Origin: Flavobacterium sp. HSC-61S13
GTDB taxonomy: Bacteria; Bacteroidota; Bacteroidia; Flavobacteriales; Flavobacteriaceae
Direction: 5' to 3'
NCBI RefSeq assembly: GCF_024171535.1
Contig: NZ_JALJZV010000001.1
Location: 310,001 to 374,000 of the forward strand
Length of the DNA stretch: 64,000 nucleotides
Shown here: positions 42,181 through 49,986 of the stretch, piece by piece
Layout: every line of letters begins with the position of its first letter
How positions within the stretch are numbered: the first letter of the stretch is position 1
The notes under the pieces: generated by a model
What the model saw: the letters and a program-made list of their open reading frames with translations, nothing else
Databases searched by the model: none
What the model was told of the DNA's origin: nothing
Position numbers and translations under genes: made by a program

Positions 42181-42269
42181 GTGATTCGTGATTCGTCGTG
42201 ATTCGATTTTCGACTCCCGACTTTCGACTCCCGACTTTCGACTTTCGACTCCCGATTTTCGACTCCCGA
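42181..42269. repeat. Array of GTGATTC and CGACTTTCGACTCC repeats
   Basis: Three GTGATTC words are followed by about five units of the form CGA(C/T)TTTCGACTCC, some truncated. The core is shared, in reverse complement, with the small repeat at 11437-11470. It begins 10 bp after the TIGR02757 stop codon in a 354-bp gap; the rest of the gap (42270-42524) is AT-rich with a candidate TAATTTTG promoter element at 42334-42341. A frame on the minus strand here encodes only repeat. Confidence 0.85.
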
Positions 42270-42524
42270 AAAATATAGCTTTATATTGTGTTTTCAGGAA
42301 GAATTGGAGGCTTCTTAACAAAGTCAAATGCTATAATTTTGCATAGGTATTAGTAAGTTAAACTCATAACAATAAATTTTAATCCATTTTTATTGAGAAC
42401 CGTGGAAATGAAATTTAGATAGCTAAGAAATAAAAGGATTTTTTTTGTGGATATCTTTAAGATTAAAAGAAGTTTATAGTGAGCACTAATTTACTTGTAG
42501 TTTAATGAATAGTAGATGAAATAA

Positions 42525-43178
42525 ATGGATGTAAACGATTTAATACTAGAGTTTCAACCTATTGTTTCTTTAACCTTAGTTAGGCAGCAAAATTTTGTAA
42601 AGAAAATAGGAGCAACGATGCGTGAAGAGAGTAAGATGCGTTTTAGTAAGGAGAAACCGCGTGGTTTTGGTCATTTTTTGGAAATGTCTCCCGAGATATC
42701 GGTATATGTTTTAGATGTAGAAACCGATGAGACTATTCGGCTAATAAGTGTACCTTCTCAGCAAGAATTTTGGGTTATTAACTATCAGATTCAATGTGAT
42801 ATCACCGAGCAGGATATAAGCCAGGTGAACGCAGATCATTTTGAACATGTCTTTACGATAATCGATAGTCAGCATAAGGGTAATTTGATATGTGAAAAAG
42901 GATTGAGAATGTTTTCATTGCGATTGTTCGTTAGTAAACCTTATTTTGAAAACCCAGATTTGAGAATTGATTTAAAAAAGATATTTCGAGAGGATCATTT
43001 CTACAGAGGAGTTATGGATGATAAAAGCCTATCTATAGTAAAGGAACTGATGCAAAGAAGTTATAATCAATTCAATTTTGATGCGGTATTCAAGCCGGTG
43101 GTATATAATTTAGTTGCTTTATTGGTGGAGCGTTTAACGAGTGCTGATCTTGATGATTTTGTTGTTTCTGGTAATTAA
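42525..43178 (+). CDS. Unknown protein resembling an AraC-type sensory domain without helix-turn-helix
   Basis: This 217-residue soluble protein has no signal peptide or membrane helix. The N-terminal part (MSPEISVYVLDVETDETIRL, REDHFYRGVMDDKSLSIVKELMQRS) has a feel of the cupin-like plus linker region found before the DNA-binding domain in some Bacteroidetes AraC regulators, yet the frame ends where the helix-turn-helix should begin. There is no such domain in the 60 bp downstream in any frame that I could see. It converges with the polyketide operon. I do not recognise the family with certainty. Confidence 0.6.
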   Translation: MDVNDLILEFQPIVSLTLVRQQNFVKKIGATMREESKMRFSKEKPRGFGHFLEMSPEISVYVLDVETDETIRLISVPSQQEFWVINYQIQCDITEQDISQVNADHFEHVFTIIDSQHKGNLICEKGLRMFSLRLFVSKPYFENPDLRIDLKKIFREDHFYRGVMDDKSLSIVKELMQRSYNQFNFDAVFKPVVYNLVALLVERLTSADLDDFVVSGN

Positions 43179-43239
43179 TACTTGTTAATAGTTCGTTGTG
43201 TGGTTAAATGGAAATATTTCCTGTCTGTGAACGAGTTAT

Positions 43240-43761
43240 TTATATCGAAATAGTATAGTGAGGTGTCAGAGCAACTGTTTTTTTATAGCGGCCGTGATGA
43301 CTAATGGAAACGGCTTGCCGATCAAGTTGATTCGCATTGATCCGGTAGGGAATACCGTATTTATCTTTTAAAATGACTTGATTTTCGATTTCGCTTACTC
43401 GGTTAAAATCACTGATTGCTGTGACTGCAACACTGTGTATACACGAATCGGATAGTGTGGTTTGGGTATAATAGACCGTGCCTTCACAGTACACTTTTCC
43501 ACAAGCCATTTCGCTGTTATGTAAATGTAGACTACATATTAGTTTTATGGGTATATACTGTCTTATTTTGGTTTGTCTGTGATGTATCTTATAAGCAGCT
43601 TCCTTCATACTCCACAGTAACCACAAGGTGATTTCTGAGTCTTTACTAGTTGCAATTAGCTGTTGTTCGTGTAGGGTAAAAAGCTTTTCGCGTAAACCTT
43701 TGCGTTGCCAGTTGCTTTCCACACGACTCTGTCTGATATCGATTACATCATTGCCAATCAT
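43240..43761 (-). CDS. 4'-phosphopantetheinyl transferase superfamily protein
   Basis: This 173-residue protein has the two family signatures: MIGNDVIDI at the N-terminus (Mg-binding Asp) and LLWSMKEAAYKIHHRQ (W-x-x-KE-x-x-x-K) at about residues 47-62. It transfers phosphopantetheine from CoA to a carrier-protein serine, most likely the ACP encoded immediately upstream (4-bp overlap). The short AcpS-like length is that of stand-alone, cluster-linked enzymes. It is the last gene of the seven-gene operon. Confidence 0.88.
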   Translation of the reverse strand: MIGNDVIDIRQSRVESNWQRKGLREKLFTLHEQQLIATSKDSEITLWLLWSMKEAAYKIHHRQTKIRQYIPIKLICSLHLHNSEMACGKVYCEGTVYYTQTTLSDSCIHSVAVTAISDFNRVSEIENQVILKDKYGIPYRINANQLDRQAVSISHHGRYKKTVALTPHYTISI

Positions 43762-44012
43762 TTGGTTTCTAATTTAGTTTGAATGATTTCGACTGCGGTT
43801 TGTACGTCAAGCATACGCTCCATAGATTCATTATCGATGATGATGTCAAAGGCACTTTCAATATCTAATACGATATCGACTAGATTTGCCGAATTAATTT
43901 GTAAATCCTTGATAAAATCGGTTTTCTCTGTAAGGTTCTGATGTGCTTCGGACTGTTCGGTATAGGGTTTAACGATCACTTTTAGCTGTGCAATGAGTTC
44001 TTCTTTTGTCAT
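43758..44012 (-). CDS. Acyl carrier protein
   Basis: This 84-residue acidic helical protein has the ACP landmarks: DFIKDLQINSANLVDIVLDIE, with the attachment Ser at residue 41. The usual D-S-L triplet is N-S-A here, then a normal helix II/III (FDIIIDNESMERMLDVQTAVEIIQ). It carries the growing acyl chain on a phosphopantetheine arm. It sits between the ketosynthase (25 bp upstream) and the phosphopantetheinyl transferase (4-bp overlap), so it is the dedicated carrier of this cluster and not the housekeeping AcpP. Confidence 0.9.
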   Translation of the reverse strand: MTKEELIAQLKVIVKPYTEQSEAHQNLTEKTDFIKDLQINSANLVDIVLDIESAFDIIIDNESMERMLDVQTAVEIIQTKLETK

Positions 44013-44037
44013 GAGTACTTTTTTAGATTGTATTGTT

Positions 44038-45315
44038 TTATTTTACTTCGTCGTATTTTTTAAAAATAAGACACGCATTTACATCGCCAAAGCCAAAACT
44101 TGCTTTGGCTATGATATTCAAATTGATATTGGTCGTCTGTAAAGGTATTTTAGACGGATGAATAAGCGAGGCTATTTCCGGATTCAAATCAGTGCAATTG
44201 GTATTTCCAAATAAAAAACCGTGATGAATCTGCAACACTGTTGCTACGCTTTCGATACTACCGGCGGCACTAAGGCAGTGACCTGTCATACTTTTTAAGG
44301 AATTGATATATGGAAAATCATCATGATGACGATTCAATGCCTTGGTCCAGTTTTCGATTTCCAAACTATCTTTGGACGTTGCAGTGAGATGGCCATTGAT
44401 CGCGTCAACCGCTGAAGCTTCTATACCCGAATTTTTCAGGGCATCCGTTATACAGCGTTGAACTGCGATGCTGTTAGGTGCGGTCATACTGCCTGTTCCG
44501 CGTTGTCCACCAGAATTTACTTGTCCGCCCAATATTTCGGCATAGATTGTAGCACCGCGTTGTAGCGCGCTTTGGAGTTCTTCAATAACCAAGGCACCAG
44601 CGCCACTGCCGGGTACAAATCCCGAGGCTGTTGCGCTCATTGGACGAGAGCCTTGTTCTGGATCGTCGTTAGATTTTGAATTGCACACACGTAGCGCATC
44701 AAAGCCAGCCCAAATATAAGGACCGCTATCTGAAGTACTACCAGCCAATATGCGCTTGGCTTTGCCAGATCGGATGCGGTCATACGCCATTAGTATAGCC
44801 TCTGTTCCCGTAGCGCAGGCCGATGAATTCGTCGTTACTTGATTGCCAAGTCCGAGTTTTCCGCCCAGATAAGCACTTATACCGCTATTCATCGTTTGAG
44901 CCACAACGGTGCTGCCTAATCTACGGGTTTGTAAATCGTCTATTTTATAAATGCTTTCTCGAAATTTATCAATACCCGAAGTACCCGCTCCAAAAATTGT
45001 ACCGCTGTCATAGTCGGGTTCTTCGGTGACTTCGCCGTGTAGTCCCGCATTTTCCCAAGCTTCTATACCTGCTATCACCCCATATAAGATGCCCGTGCTG
45101 TTGAAAGCCCGAAGTTCAAGCTCGGTAAAATACTGCGATTTTAGGTCAGCTGTAATTTGAGGTTGACCGGCTATTTGACAAGAAAATTGCAATTGTTGTA
45201 ATTGTTCCTGATGGCGGATACCCGAAAGTCCCTTTTTGAGGGCCTGAGTAAAGTCCTTAATTCCAATCCCATTTGGGGCGACTACCCCCAAACCCGTGAC
45301 AACTACGCGATTCAT
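44038..45315 (-). CDS. Beta-ketoacyl-ACP synthase (FabF/KS-II type)
   Basis: This 425-residue ketosynthase keeps the Cys-His-His triad: TNSSACATGTEA (Cys), INGHLTATSKD (first His, in the usual NAHGT position but reading NGHLT) and SLKSMTGHCLSAAGSIESV (second His). The N-terminal RVVVTGLGVVAPNGIG is typical. It condenses malonyl-ACP with an acyl starter. The overlap with the upstream dehydratase is 4 bp. No chain-length factor or acyltransferase is nearby, so FabD/FabG from primary metabolism would be needed. It probably extends the acyl chain used by the type III synthase. Confidence 0.92.
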   Translation of the reverse strand: MNRVVVTGLGVVAPNGIGIKDFTQALKKGLSGIRHQEQLQQLQFSCQIAGQPQITADLKSQYFTELELRAFNSTGILYGVIAGIEAWENAGLHGEVTEEPDYDSGTIFGAGTSGIDKFRESIYKIDDLQTRRLGSTVVAQTMNSGISAYLGGKLGLGNQVTTNSSACATGTEAILMAYDRIRSGKAKRILAGSTSDSGPYIWAGFDALRVCNSKSNDDPEQGSRPMSATASGFVPGSGAGALVIEELQSALQRGATIYAEILGGQVNSGGQRGTGSMTAPNSIAVQRCITDALKNSGIEASAVDAINGHLTATSKDSLEIENWTKALNRHHDDFPYINSLKSMTGHCLSAAGSIESVATVLQIHHGFLFGNTNCTDLNPEIASLIHPSKIPLQTTNINLNIIAKASFGFGDVNACLIFKKYDEVK

Positions 45316-45749
45316 AGCCTAGCAGTAATCATACCGGACAATATGCCTTTGCAGACTTCCTGCCCAGCTTCATTTTTCATAACTACAGTACACTTGAGTT
45401 TTCCAAATCGAAAAAATGTCTTTTCAGAGCTCACCGTTACTTTTTCGTTGGGGTATACCGGTTTTAAAAACTGCACATCTGCAGATGTAAATGCGATCAC
45501 CGTATCCTTTTTTAAGTCGTTATTTAGTAAGTAGATACCCAAACAAACCATACCAATTTGCGCCATGGTTTCCGTTAATATCACTCCTGGAGTAACCGGA
45601 TTACCATTAAAATGGCCGCGGTAAAAGTCGAGGTTTTCATCATAGGTATAGGTACCTATGGTACCGTTTTCATCGGCATGTAGCAATTCATCTACAAATA
45701 AAAATGGTTTGCTATAAGGTAGTTGTGCAATAATATCGTTTAAGTTCAT
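45312..45749 (-). CDS. FabZ/FabA-like hot-dog 3-hydroxyacyl-ACP dehydratase
   Basis: From ATG 45749 (145 residues, MNLNDIIAQLPYSKPFLFVDEL); an ATG at 45773 would add eight residues and overlap the type III synthase gene by 7 bp. The FabZ active-site region is FYRGHFNGNPVTPGVILTETMAQIG: His of HFxG and Glu of the long helix are both present. It should remove water from 3-hydroxyacyl-ACP made by the cluster ketosynthase and a reductase from elsewhere. It overlaps the ketosynthase by 4 bp. Confidence 0.85.
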   Translation of the reverse strand: MNLNDIIAQLPYSKPFLFVDELLHADENGTIGTYTYDENLDFYRGHFNGNPVTPGVILTETMAQIGMVCLGIYLLNNDLKKDTVIAFTSADVQFLKPVYPNEKVTVSSEKTFFRFGKLKCTVVMKNEAGQEVCKGILSGMITARL

Positions 45750-45766
45750 CGTTTTTTTTTTAGTGA

Positions 45767-46819
45767 TTACCATTGTAATAAAACCCGTTGTGCAGAGAAT
45801 CCAGGACCGAAGCTCAGCATCAATCCCTTTTCTCCAGGTTTGGGTTTGTTCTCCATAATTTGCTCCAATACATAAAGTACCGTAGCGCTAGACATATTGC
45901 CGTAGTTCATTAGGACTGCTTTCGTATGGTCGATATTTTTGCCCAAACCAGAGAATAACTCCTCAACAGTAGCTACGATTTTTTTGCCGCCGGGGTGAAA
46001 TATCATATGGTCTATATCTTTGATTTCCAGTCCATTTTTCTGTAGGAAAGGATGGATGATCGCATCAAAATGGGATGCTATGGTGTTGGGGACCTCAATA
46101 TCCAAGACCATCTGTAAACCGCTGTTGGTCAATTTAAAACCCATCATCTGTTCGGCATCATAAAAGTGATACATTTGCTCGTCGATAATTGCAGGTCCGT
46201 TGTCTTCCTGATTTGATGACAACAAGCAACAGGCTGCACCATCACCAAAGATAGCGGCACTGACTATATTGGGCATCGAAAAATCATCGAGCTGAAAGGT
46301 TGCAGTAGGGGCTTCTACGGCAATGACTGCAGCGCGTTTGCCCGGATTGGCCTTAAGAAAGTTTTTGGCATATAAAACACCCGATACTCCCGCGGCACAA
46401 CCCATCTCAGTAACGGGCAATCGAACGATGTCCTGACGCAGTTTCATTTTGTTGATCAGATAAGCGTCTAGTGACGGAATCATGATGCCCGTACAACTCA
46501 CGGCAATAATAAAGTCCAGGGATTGCGGGTCCCAAGCCGCTTTGTCAAGCGCTTTTCTCAGGACTTGTTCTCCTAAAATTATCGCTTCACGACAATAAAT
46601 ATTGTTTTTATCTTCAAAAGAGGTTGCTGTAAAAACTTCAACAGGATCCATGATCGAGTAGCGTCTATGTACGGCGGCACCCTCAAATATCTTTTTTACT
46701 TTTTTTATAAAGCGTTCGTCTTGTCCCTGTAACCAAGTATCCAGTAAAGGAAGTATCTCTGCTGTGCTGCGGGAATATGGTGGTAGTTGCTTGGCAACCG
46801 TAACTATTTTTACTTTCAT
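45767..46819 (-). CDS. Type III polyketide synthase (chalcone/stilbene synthase family)
   Basis: This 350-residue type III synthase has the complete Cys-His-Asn triad: Cys141 in VTEMGCAAGVSG, His275 in MIFHPGGKKIV and Asn308 in LMNYGNMSSATVL. GPGFSAQ near the C-terminus is the conserved CHS loop. Such enzymes load an acyl-CoA or acyl-ACP starter, extend it with malonyl-CoA without a carrier protein, and cyclise to pyrones, resorcinols or phloroglucinol. A bacterial flavobacterial member (Zobellia) is known to make phloroglucinol. With methyltransferase and FAD enzyme genes directly upstream (4-bp overlap) and fatty-acid-like genes downstream, an alkyl-pyrone or alkylresorcinol-type product is likely. 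Confidence 0.93.
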   Translation of the reverse strand: MKVKIVTVAKQLPPYSRSTAEILPLLDTWLQGQDERFIKKVKKIFEGAAVHRRYSIMDPVEVFTATSFEDKNNIYCREAIILGEQVLRKALDKAAWDPQSLDFIIAVSCTGIMIPSLDAYLINKMKLRQDIVRLPVTEMGCAAGVSGVLYAKNFLKANPGKRAAVIAVEAPTATFQLDDFSMPNIVSAAIFGDGAACCLLSSNQEDNGPAIIDEQMYHFYDAEQMMGFKLTNSGLQMVLDIEVPNTIASHFDAIIHPFLQKNGLEIKDIDHMIFHPGGKKIVATVEELFSGLGKNIDHTKAVLMNYGNMSSATVLYVLEQIMENKPKPGEKGLMLSFGPGFSAQRVLLQW

Positions 46820-47529
46820 ATCTTAAAGATTAACCATTGGTAACGAAAAGCCCATTTCCACTTAATGTTGTATTTTTTTAACTGTGCTATTTCGGAGAAA
46901 TTTTGCAATTCCCGTTTTTTAAACCCCCTTAATATAGAGGTCAGTCCATCTTCTCTCGACATGCGGTTTAAGCTAATAACAACAGCTATGATGGCAAATA
47001 GCCTATAGGCCAGTTTACTGCGTTGTAGATCATTGATTACAATACCCATACGGGCATTGGTCTTAAATATAGTGATTAAATCGATTACTTGCTCGTTGGT
47101 AAAATGATGTAAAGTCAATGTACACAAGACGATATCGTAAGTTGTTTTTTGAAATTCATCGCTAAAGATATCCATACAACGGTAGTCAATGTTGGGATAA
47201 TCTGCGGATAATTTTTGTGCATATTGGATTGTAAAAGCATTGGCATCTAGGCCGGTTAGTTTTAGACTTAAATGATTTTTGTAGCCATAATCGGCGAGCA
47301 TCCGCAACATATCGCCATTACCACAACCGATGTCGGTAATGTGAATGACTTCATGAGCAGTTGCTTGTTTGAGTAGTTGTTTAATACCGTCAAGAGTGAG
47401 TTTATTACCACCTAAGAGTTGATTGATTCTCGCAATTTTATCCAAAGCCTCGACTAGTTCTTCGCCTTCAAGCGAAAAATCGTCCATGATTTCGGTTTTT
47501 TCGGTTCGGTCTTTAGTGTTGATGCTCAT
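46816..47529 (-). CDS. SAM-dependent methyltransferase (class I)
   Basis: This 237-residue class I methyltransferase has motif I ITDIGCGNGDMLRMLADYG near residue 73, an acidic end of strand 2 (LTGLDANAFTI), CMDIF, and motif IV VLCTLTLHHFTNEQV. A hydrophobic helix (LFAIIAVVISLN) in the C-terminal half may touch membrane or a lipid substrate. Overlaps of 4 bp at both ends tie it to the FAD enzyme and the type III synthase, so it most likely methylates their aromatic or pyrone product. The acceptor atom is unknown. Confidence 0.88.
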   Translation of the reverse strand: MSINTKDRTEKTEIMDDFSLEGEELVEALDKIARINQLLGGNKLTLDGIKQLLKQATAHEVIHITDIGCGNGDMLRMLADYGYKNHLSLKLTGLDANAFTIQYAQKLSADYPNIDYRCMDIFSDEFQKTTYDIVLCTLTLHHFTNEQVIDLITIFKTNARMGIVINDLQRSKLAYRLFAIIAVVISLNRMSREDGLTSILRGFKKRELQNFSEIAQLKKYNIKWKWAFRYQWLIFKI

Positions 47530-48653
47530 GAACTGGATACGGGTTTACCGTGGGTTTGTTTGATGATCCAAGGCAATATGGATGGGATGGATACAGCTGC
47601 GTATAGTACGATTGCCGTAATGGTTTCGTACTGTAAAGTCGTAGCTAATAACCTGCCGATAAATAAACGTTTGGCGAAATGGTTTTTCCAATATTGGGTA
47701 TATTTTTTTTCTAAATCGATGCGGGATCTTGTTTTACTTGTATAGTATTCCACGACGAGTTCTGAAGCGATTTTAGCACTGTGAATGGCCATAGCCATCC
47801 CGTTGCCACAAAGCGGGTGAATTAGTCCGGCGGTATCGCCAATCATCAGTATATGGTTTTCTATGGTGGATTTTTGATCAAAGGAAATTTGACCTATCGT
47901 CAGTGGTTTCTCAAAAAGAAGGCTACTGTTTTCAAAAACTTTCTTTAAGTATTTGTTTTTATAGAGTACTTCTTGTTGATAATCAGCAATGTTTTTATAC
48001 TTCTTAAACGTTTTATAATCGGCGAGATAACAGATGTTGATGCTGTTGTTTTCGACTTTAGATATACCGCAATAACCGCCTTTAAAGTTGTGTAAACCCA
48101 CCATATCGTTGGGGAAATCGCCAGAATAATGCGCTTTTACCGCTAGCCATGTTGAGGGCTTGCGCATAAAATCGCGGGTTAAAACCTGATCGATATTAGA
48201 GCGTTTGCCATAGGCACCTAATAGTATATTGGCTGTTAATGTTTGCTTGTTGGTCGTAACTTGAAATACATCATCGATAAAGGCGATGTCGGTAACGGTT
48301 TCCATTAGTATAGTACAGCTGTTTTTTACGGCTTTTTGGTATAGAAAGTCGTCCAATGTATAACGACTGATTCCAAAACCTCCTAGTGGTAGTGTTGTAG
48401 TAACGATCTTTCCACGACGGTTACTGAATTGCAGTTTTGTAATCTGCGTTGGATTCAATTGAAATACATCAACATCTAAGTCTTGGAGGTAGTTTAAAAT
48501 TTCATTCGAAACATATTCGCCGCAAACCTTATGACGCGGATAAGCGGTTTTTTCGATCAAAGTCACGGCTAATCCCGCTTTGGATAAATGTATAGCGGCT
48601 ACCAAACCGGCAAGTCCTCCACCAACAATAACTACCTCGGGATTTGTTTTCAT
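47526..48653 (-). CDS. FAD-dependent oxidoreductase (geranylgeranyl-reductase/hydroxylase-like)
   Basis: This 375-residue flavoprotein has the N-terminal dinucleotide-binding VVIVGGGLAGLVAAIHLSKAG, ending with an acidic ribose-binding ELVEKT-like LIEKT. RHKVCGEYVS is the group-specific motif, and ILMIGDTAGLIHPLCGNGMAMAIHSAKIA is the second FAD-binding motif. The C-terminal tail includes a hydrophobic stretch (AIVLYAAVSIPSILPWII), perhaps membrane-associated. Related enzymes hydroxylate aromatics or reduce prenyl chains. Hydroxylation of the cluster product is the simplest proposal. First gene of the seven-gene operon, starting 72 bp after the YdeI gene on the same strand. Confidence 0.88.
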   Translation of the reverse strand: MKTNPEVVIVGGGLAGLVAAIHLSKAGLAVTLIEKTAYPRHKVCGEYVSNEILNYLQDLDVDVFQLNPTQITKLQFSNRRGKIVTTTLPLGGFGISRYTLDDFLYQKAVKNSCTILMETVTDIAFIDDVFQVTTNKQTLTANILLGAYGKRSNIDQVLTRDFMRKPSTWLAVKAHYSGDFPNDMVGLHNFKGGYCGISKVENNSINICYLADYKTFKKYKNIADYQQEVLYKNKYLKKVFENSSLLFEKPLTIGQISFDQKSTIENHILMIGDTAGLIHPLCGNGMAMAIHSAKIASELVVEYYTSKTRSRIDLEKKYTQYWKNHFAKRLFIGRLLATTLQYETITAIVLYAAVSIPSILPWIIKQTHGKPVSSS

Positions 48654-48725
48654 ATAGCAATTTAACTAAAAAAATATAATATTCTTAGTTCTCATTGCTT
48701 ATAATTTATTTTTTTTAGTATGGAT

Positions 48726-49307
48726 TTACTGTAAGTGTTTTGGTTTTTGTTTGAGTTCGGCACAACGGACTATTTCGTCGATGCGTTTTTGCCTTGTTTC
48801 GGCTCTTTTGGCGAGTATAAGCCATTGTAATATGGCTTTTTTTACGGATTTACTCAAGCTTTCAAAATATTCCTTGGCTGTTGATTTGTTGATAAAGGCC
48901 GTTTCTAGGTCTGTTGGAACAATGAGTTCTTCTACTTCATCGAGTATCGTCCACGAACCGTTTTGTTTGGCGATGTCAATACTTTCGTATCCCTTTGCAG
49001 TCATCTGACCTGAAGCGATCAATTGTTCGATTTTCTTTTTGTTGATTTTTGACCAGGTGCTTTGTGCTTTTCGTTTGCTGAAAAACTGTTGAGAGGATTC
49101 CGCATCGATCTTGATTTTTTTGCTGTCGATCCAACCAAAACACAACGCAACATCAACTGCCTCACTCCAGCTTATAGAATTTTTAGCAGAACTTTTATTA
49201 TAGAATACCAACCACACTGAAGCTTTGCTTAAGTGGTTTTTTTCTAACCATTCTCTCCATGCGATAAGCGTGGTCGGGTGAAATATTTCGCTTTCTGTTT
49301 TTTGCAT
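48726..49307 (-). CDS. YdeI/OmpD-associated family protein
   Basis: This 193-residue protein matches the YdeI family: TTLIAWREWLEKNHLSKASVWLVFYNKSS, VDVALCFGWIDSKKIKID, FSKRKAQSTWSKINKKKIEQLIASG and the basic tail LAKRAETRQKRIDEIV. The family is soluble, with no firm molecular function; E. coli YdeI is linked to stress and antimicrobial-peptide resistance phenotypes. It stands on the same strand as the polyketide operon, 72 bp before it, but its family gives no reason to count it as part of the pathway. Confidence 0.85.
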   Translation of the reverse strand: MQKTESEIFHPTTLIAWREWLEKNHLSKASVWLVFYNKSSAKNSISWSEAVDVALCFGWIDSKKIKIDAESSQQFFSKRKAQSTWSKINKKKIEQLIASGQMTAKGYESIDIAKQNGSWTILDEVEELIVPTDLETAFINKSTAKEYFESLSKSVKKAILQWLILAKRAETRQKRIDEIVRCAELKQKPKHLQ

Positions 49308-49420
49308 GTTTGGTTTGTTAGAATTTCGAAATATAATGAAATGTTCGTTACTTAGACAAGTAAATGAAAAGGAGGTTAACTAATTGAAAAAGTTTATATT
49401 CGCAAAAAAGGAATCTAATC

Positions 49421-49921
49421 ATGAGTGTCATCTTATTTGAGGAAAAACAACGTTTTAACCAATGGTGGTTAGTCTTAATCTTATTGATTCCCTTTGGTAT
49501 AATGCTTTACATCGCTTCTAGATCATTGTTGTTTAATGAAACAGTTGGTACTACATTCATCAACAATACAGCCTTGCTTATATTTATGGGTTTCTACCTA
49601 ATTTTTTTATTTTATTTTTTCAACATTCAATTGGTTACTCAGATAAAAACCAATGGAATACAATTTGTTTTTAGACCGTTTTCCGATCCGCAATTTTATC
49701 GATGGGAGGAAATCAAAAGTATTTCTATGGTTCAATATGCCCCCATAAAGGACTATATGGGTTGGGGGATTCGCAGTGGAAAGAACGGTGAAGCATTTAC
49801 TGTAAAGGGTAATAAGGCGATAAAAATAGTTTTGACCAATAACCGCAGTTTGCTTATCGGGACACAGCTTCCTCATGAAATAGAAGTTATTTTAAATGCT
49901 AAAGGAAAAAATATACACTAG
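49421..49921 (+). CDS. Two-helix membrane protein with PH-like domain (DUF6141-like)
   Basis: This 166-residue protein has two transmembrane helices (about residues 16-33 and 49-70) and a C-terminal soluble domain. The domain contains FRPFSDPQFYRWEEIKSISMVQY and GKNGEAFTVKGNKAIKIVLTNNRSLLIGTQLPHEI, a beta-strand pattern like bacterial PH domains. I believe the family is DUF6141, but cannot confirm. Function unknown. It is separated by 65 bp from the following lipoprotein gene. Confidence 0.7.
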   Translation: MSVILFEEKQRFNQWWLVLILLIPFGIMLYIASRSLLFNETVGTTFINNTALLIFMGFYLIFLFYFFNIQLVTQIKTNGIQFVFRPFSDPQFYRWEEIKSISMVQYAPIKDYMGWGIRSGKNGEAFTVKGNKAIKIVLTNNRSLLIGTQLPHEIEVILNAKGKNIH

Positions 49922-49924
49922 ATG

Positions 49925-49965
49925 CATAATCGATGAATCTGCGAATGGGCGTATTCATAAAATAA
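49925..49965. repeat. Short fragment of the GCGAATGGGCGTAT repeat family
   Basis: ATAATCGATGAATCTGCGAATGGGCGTATTCAT lies in the 65-bp gap after the PH-like gene. The words GCGAATGGGCGTAT occur at 3825-3838 (GTGAATGGGCGTAT) and 3920 region, so this is probably a remnant or seed of the same family. Confidence 0.45.
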
Positions 49966-49986
49966 ACTATTAATAAATATATTATA

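Noticed and set aside
41929-42327. Minus-strand frame of 132 residues with SGVESRKSGVESRESKIESR-like text
   Set aside because: The sequence is the translated CGACTTTCGACTCC array and part of the reverse of the TIGR02757 gene.
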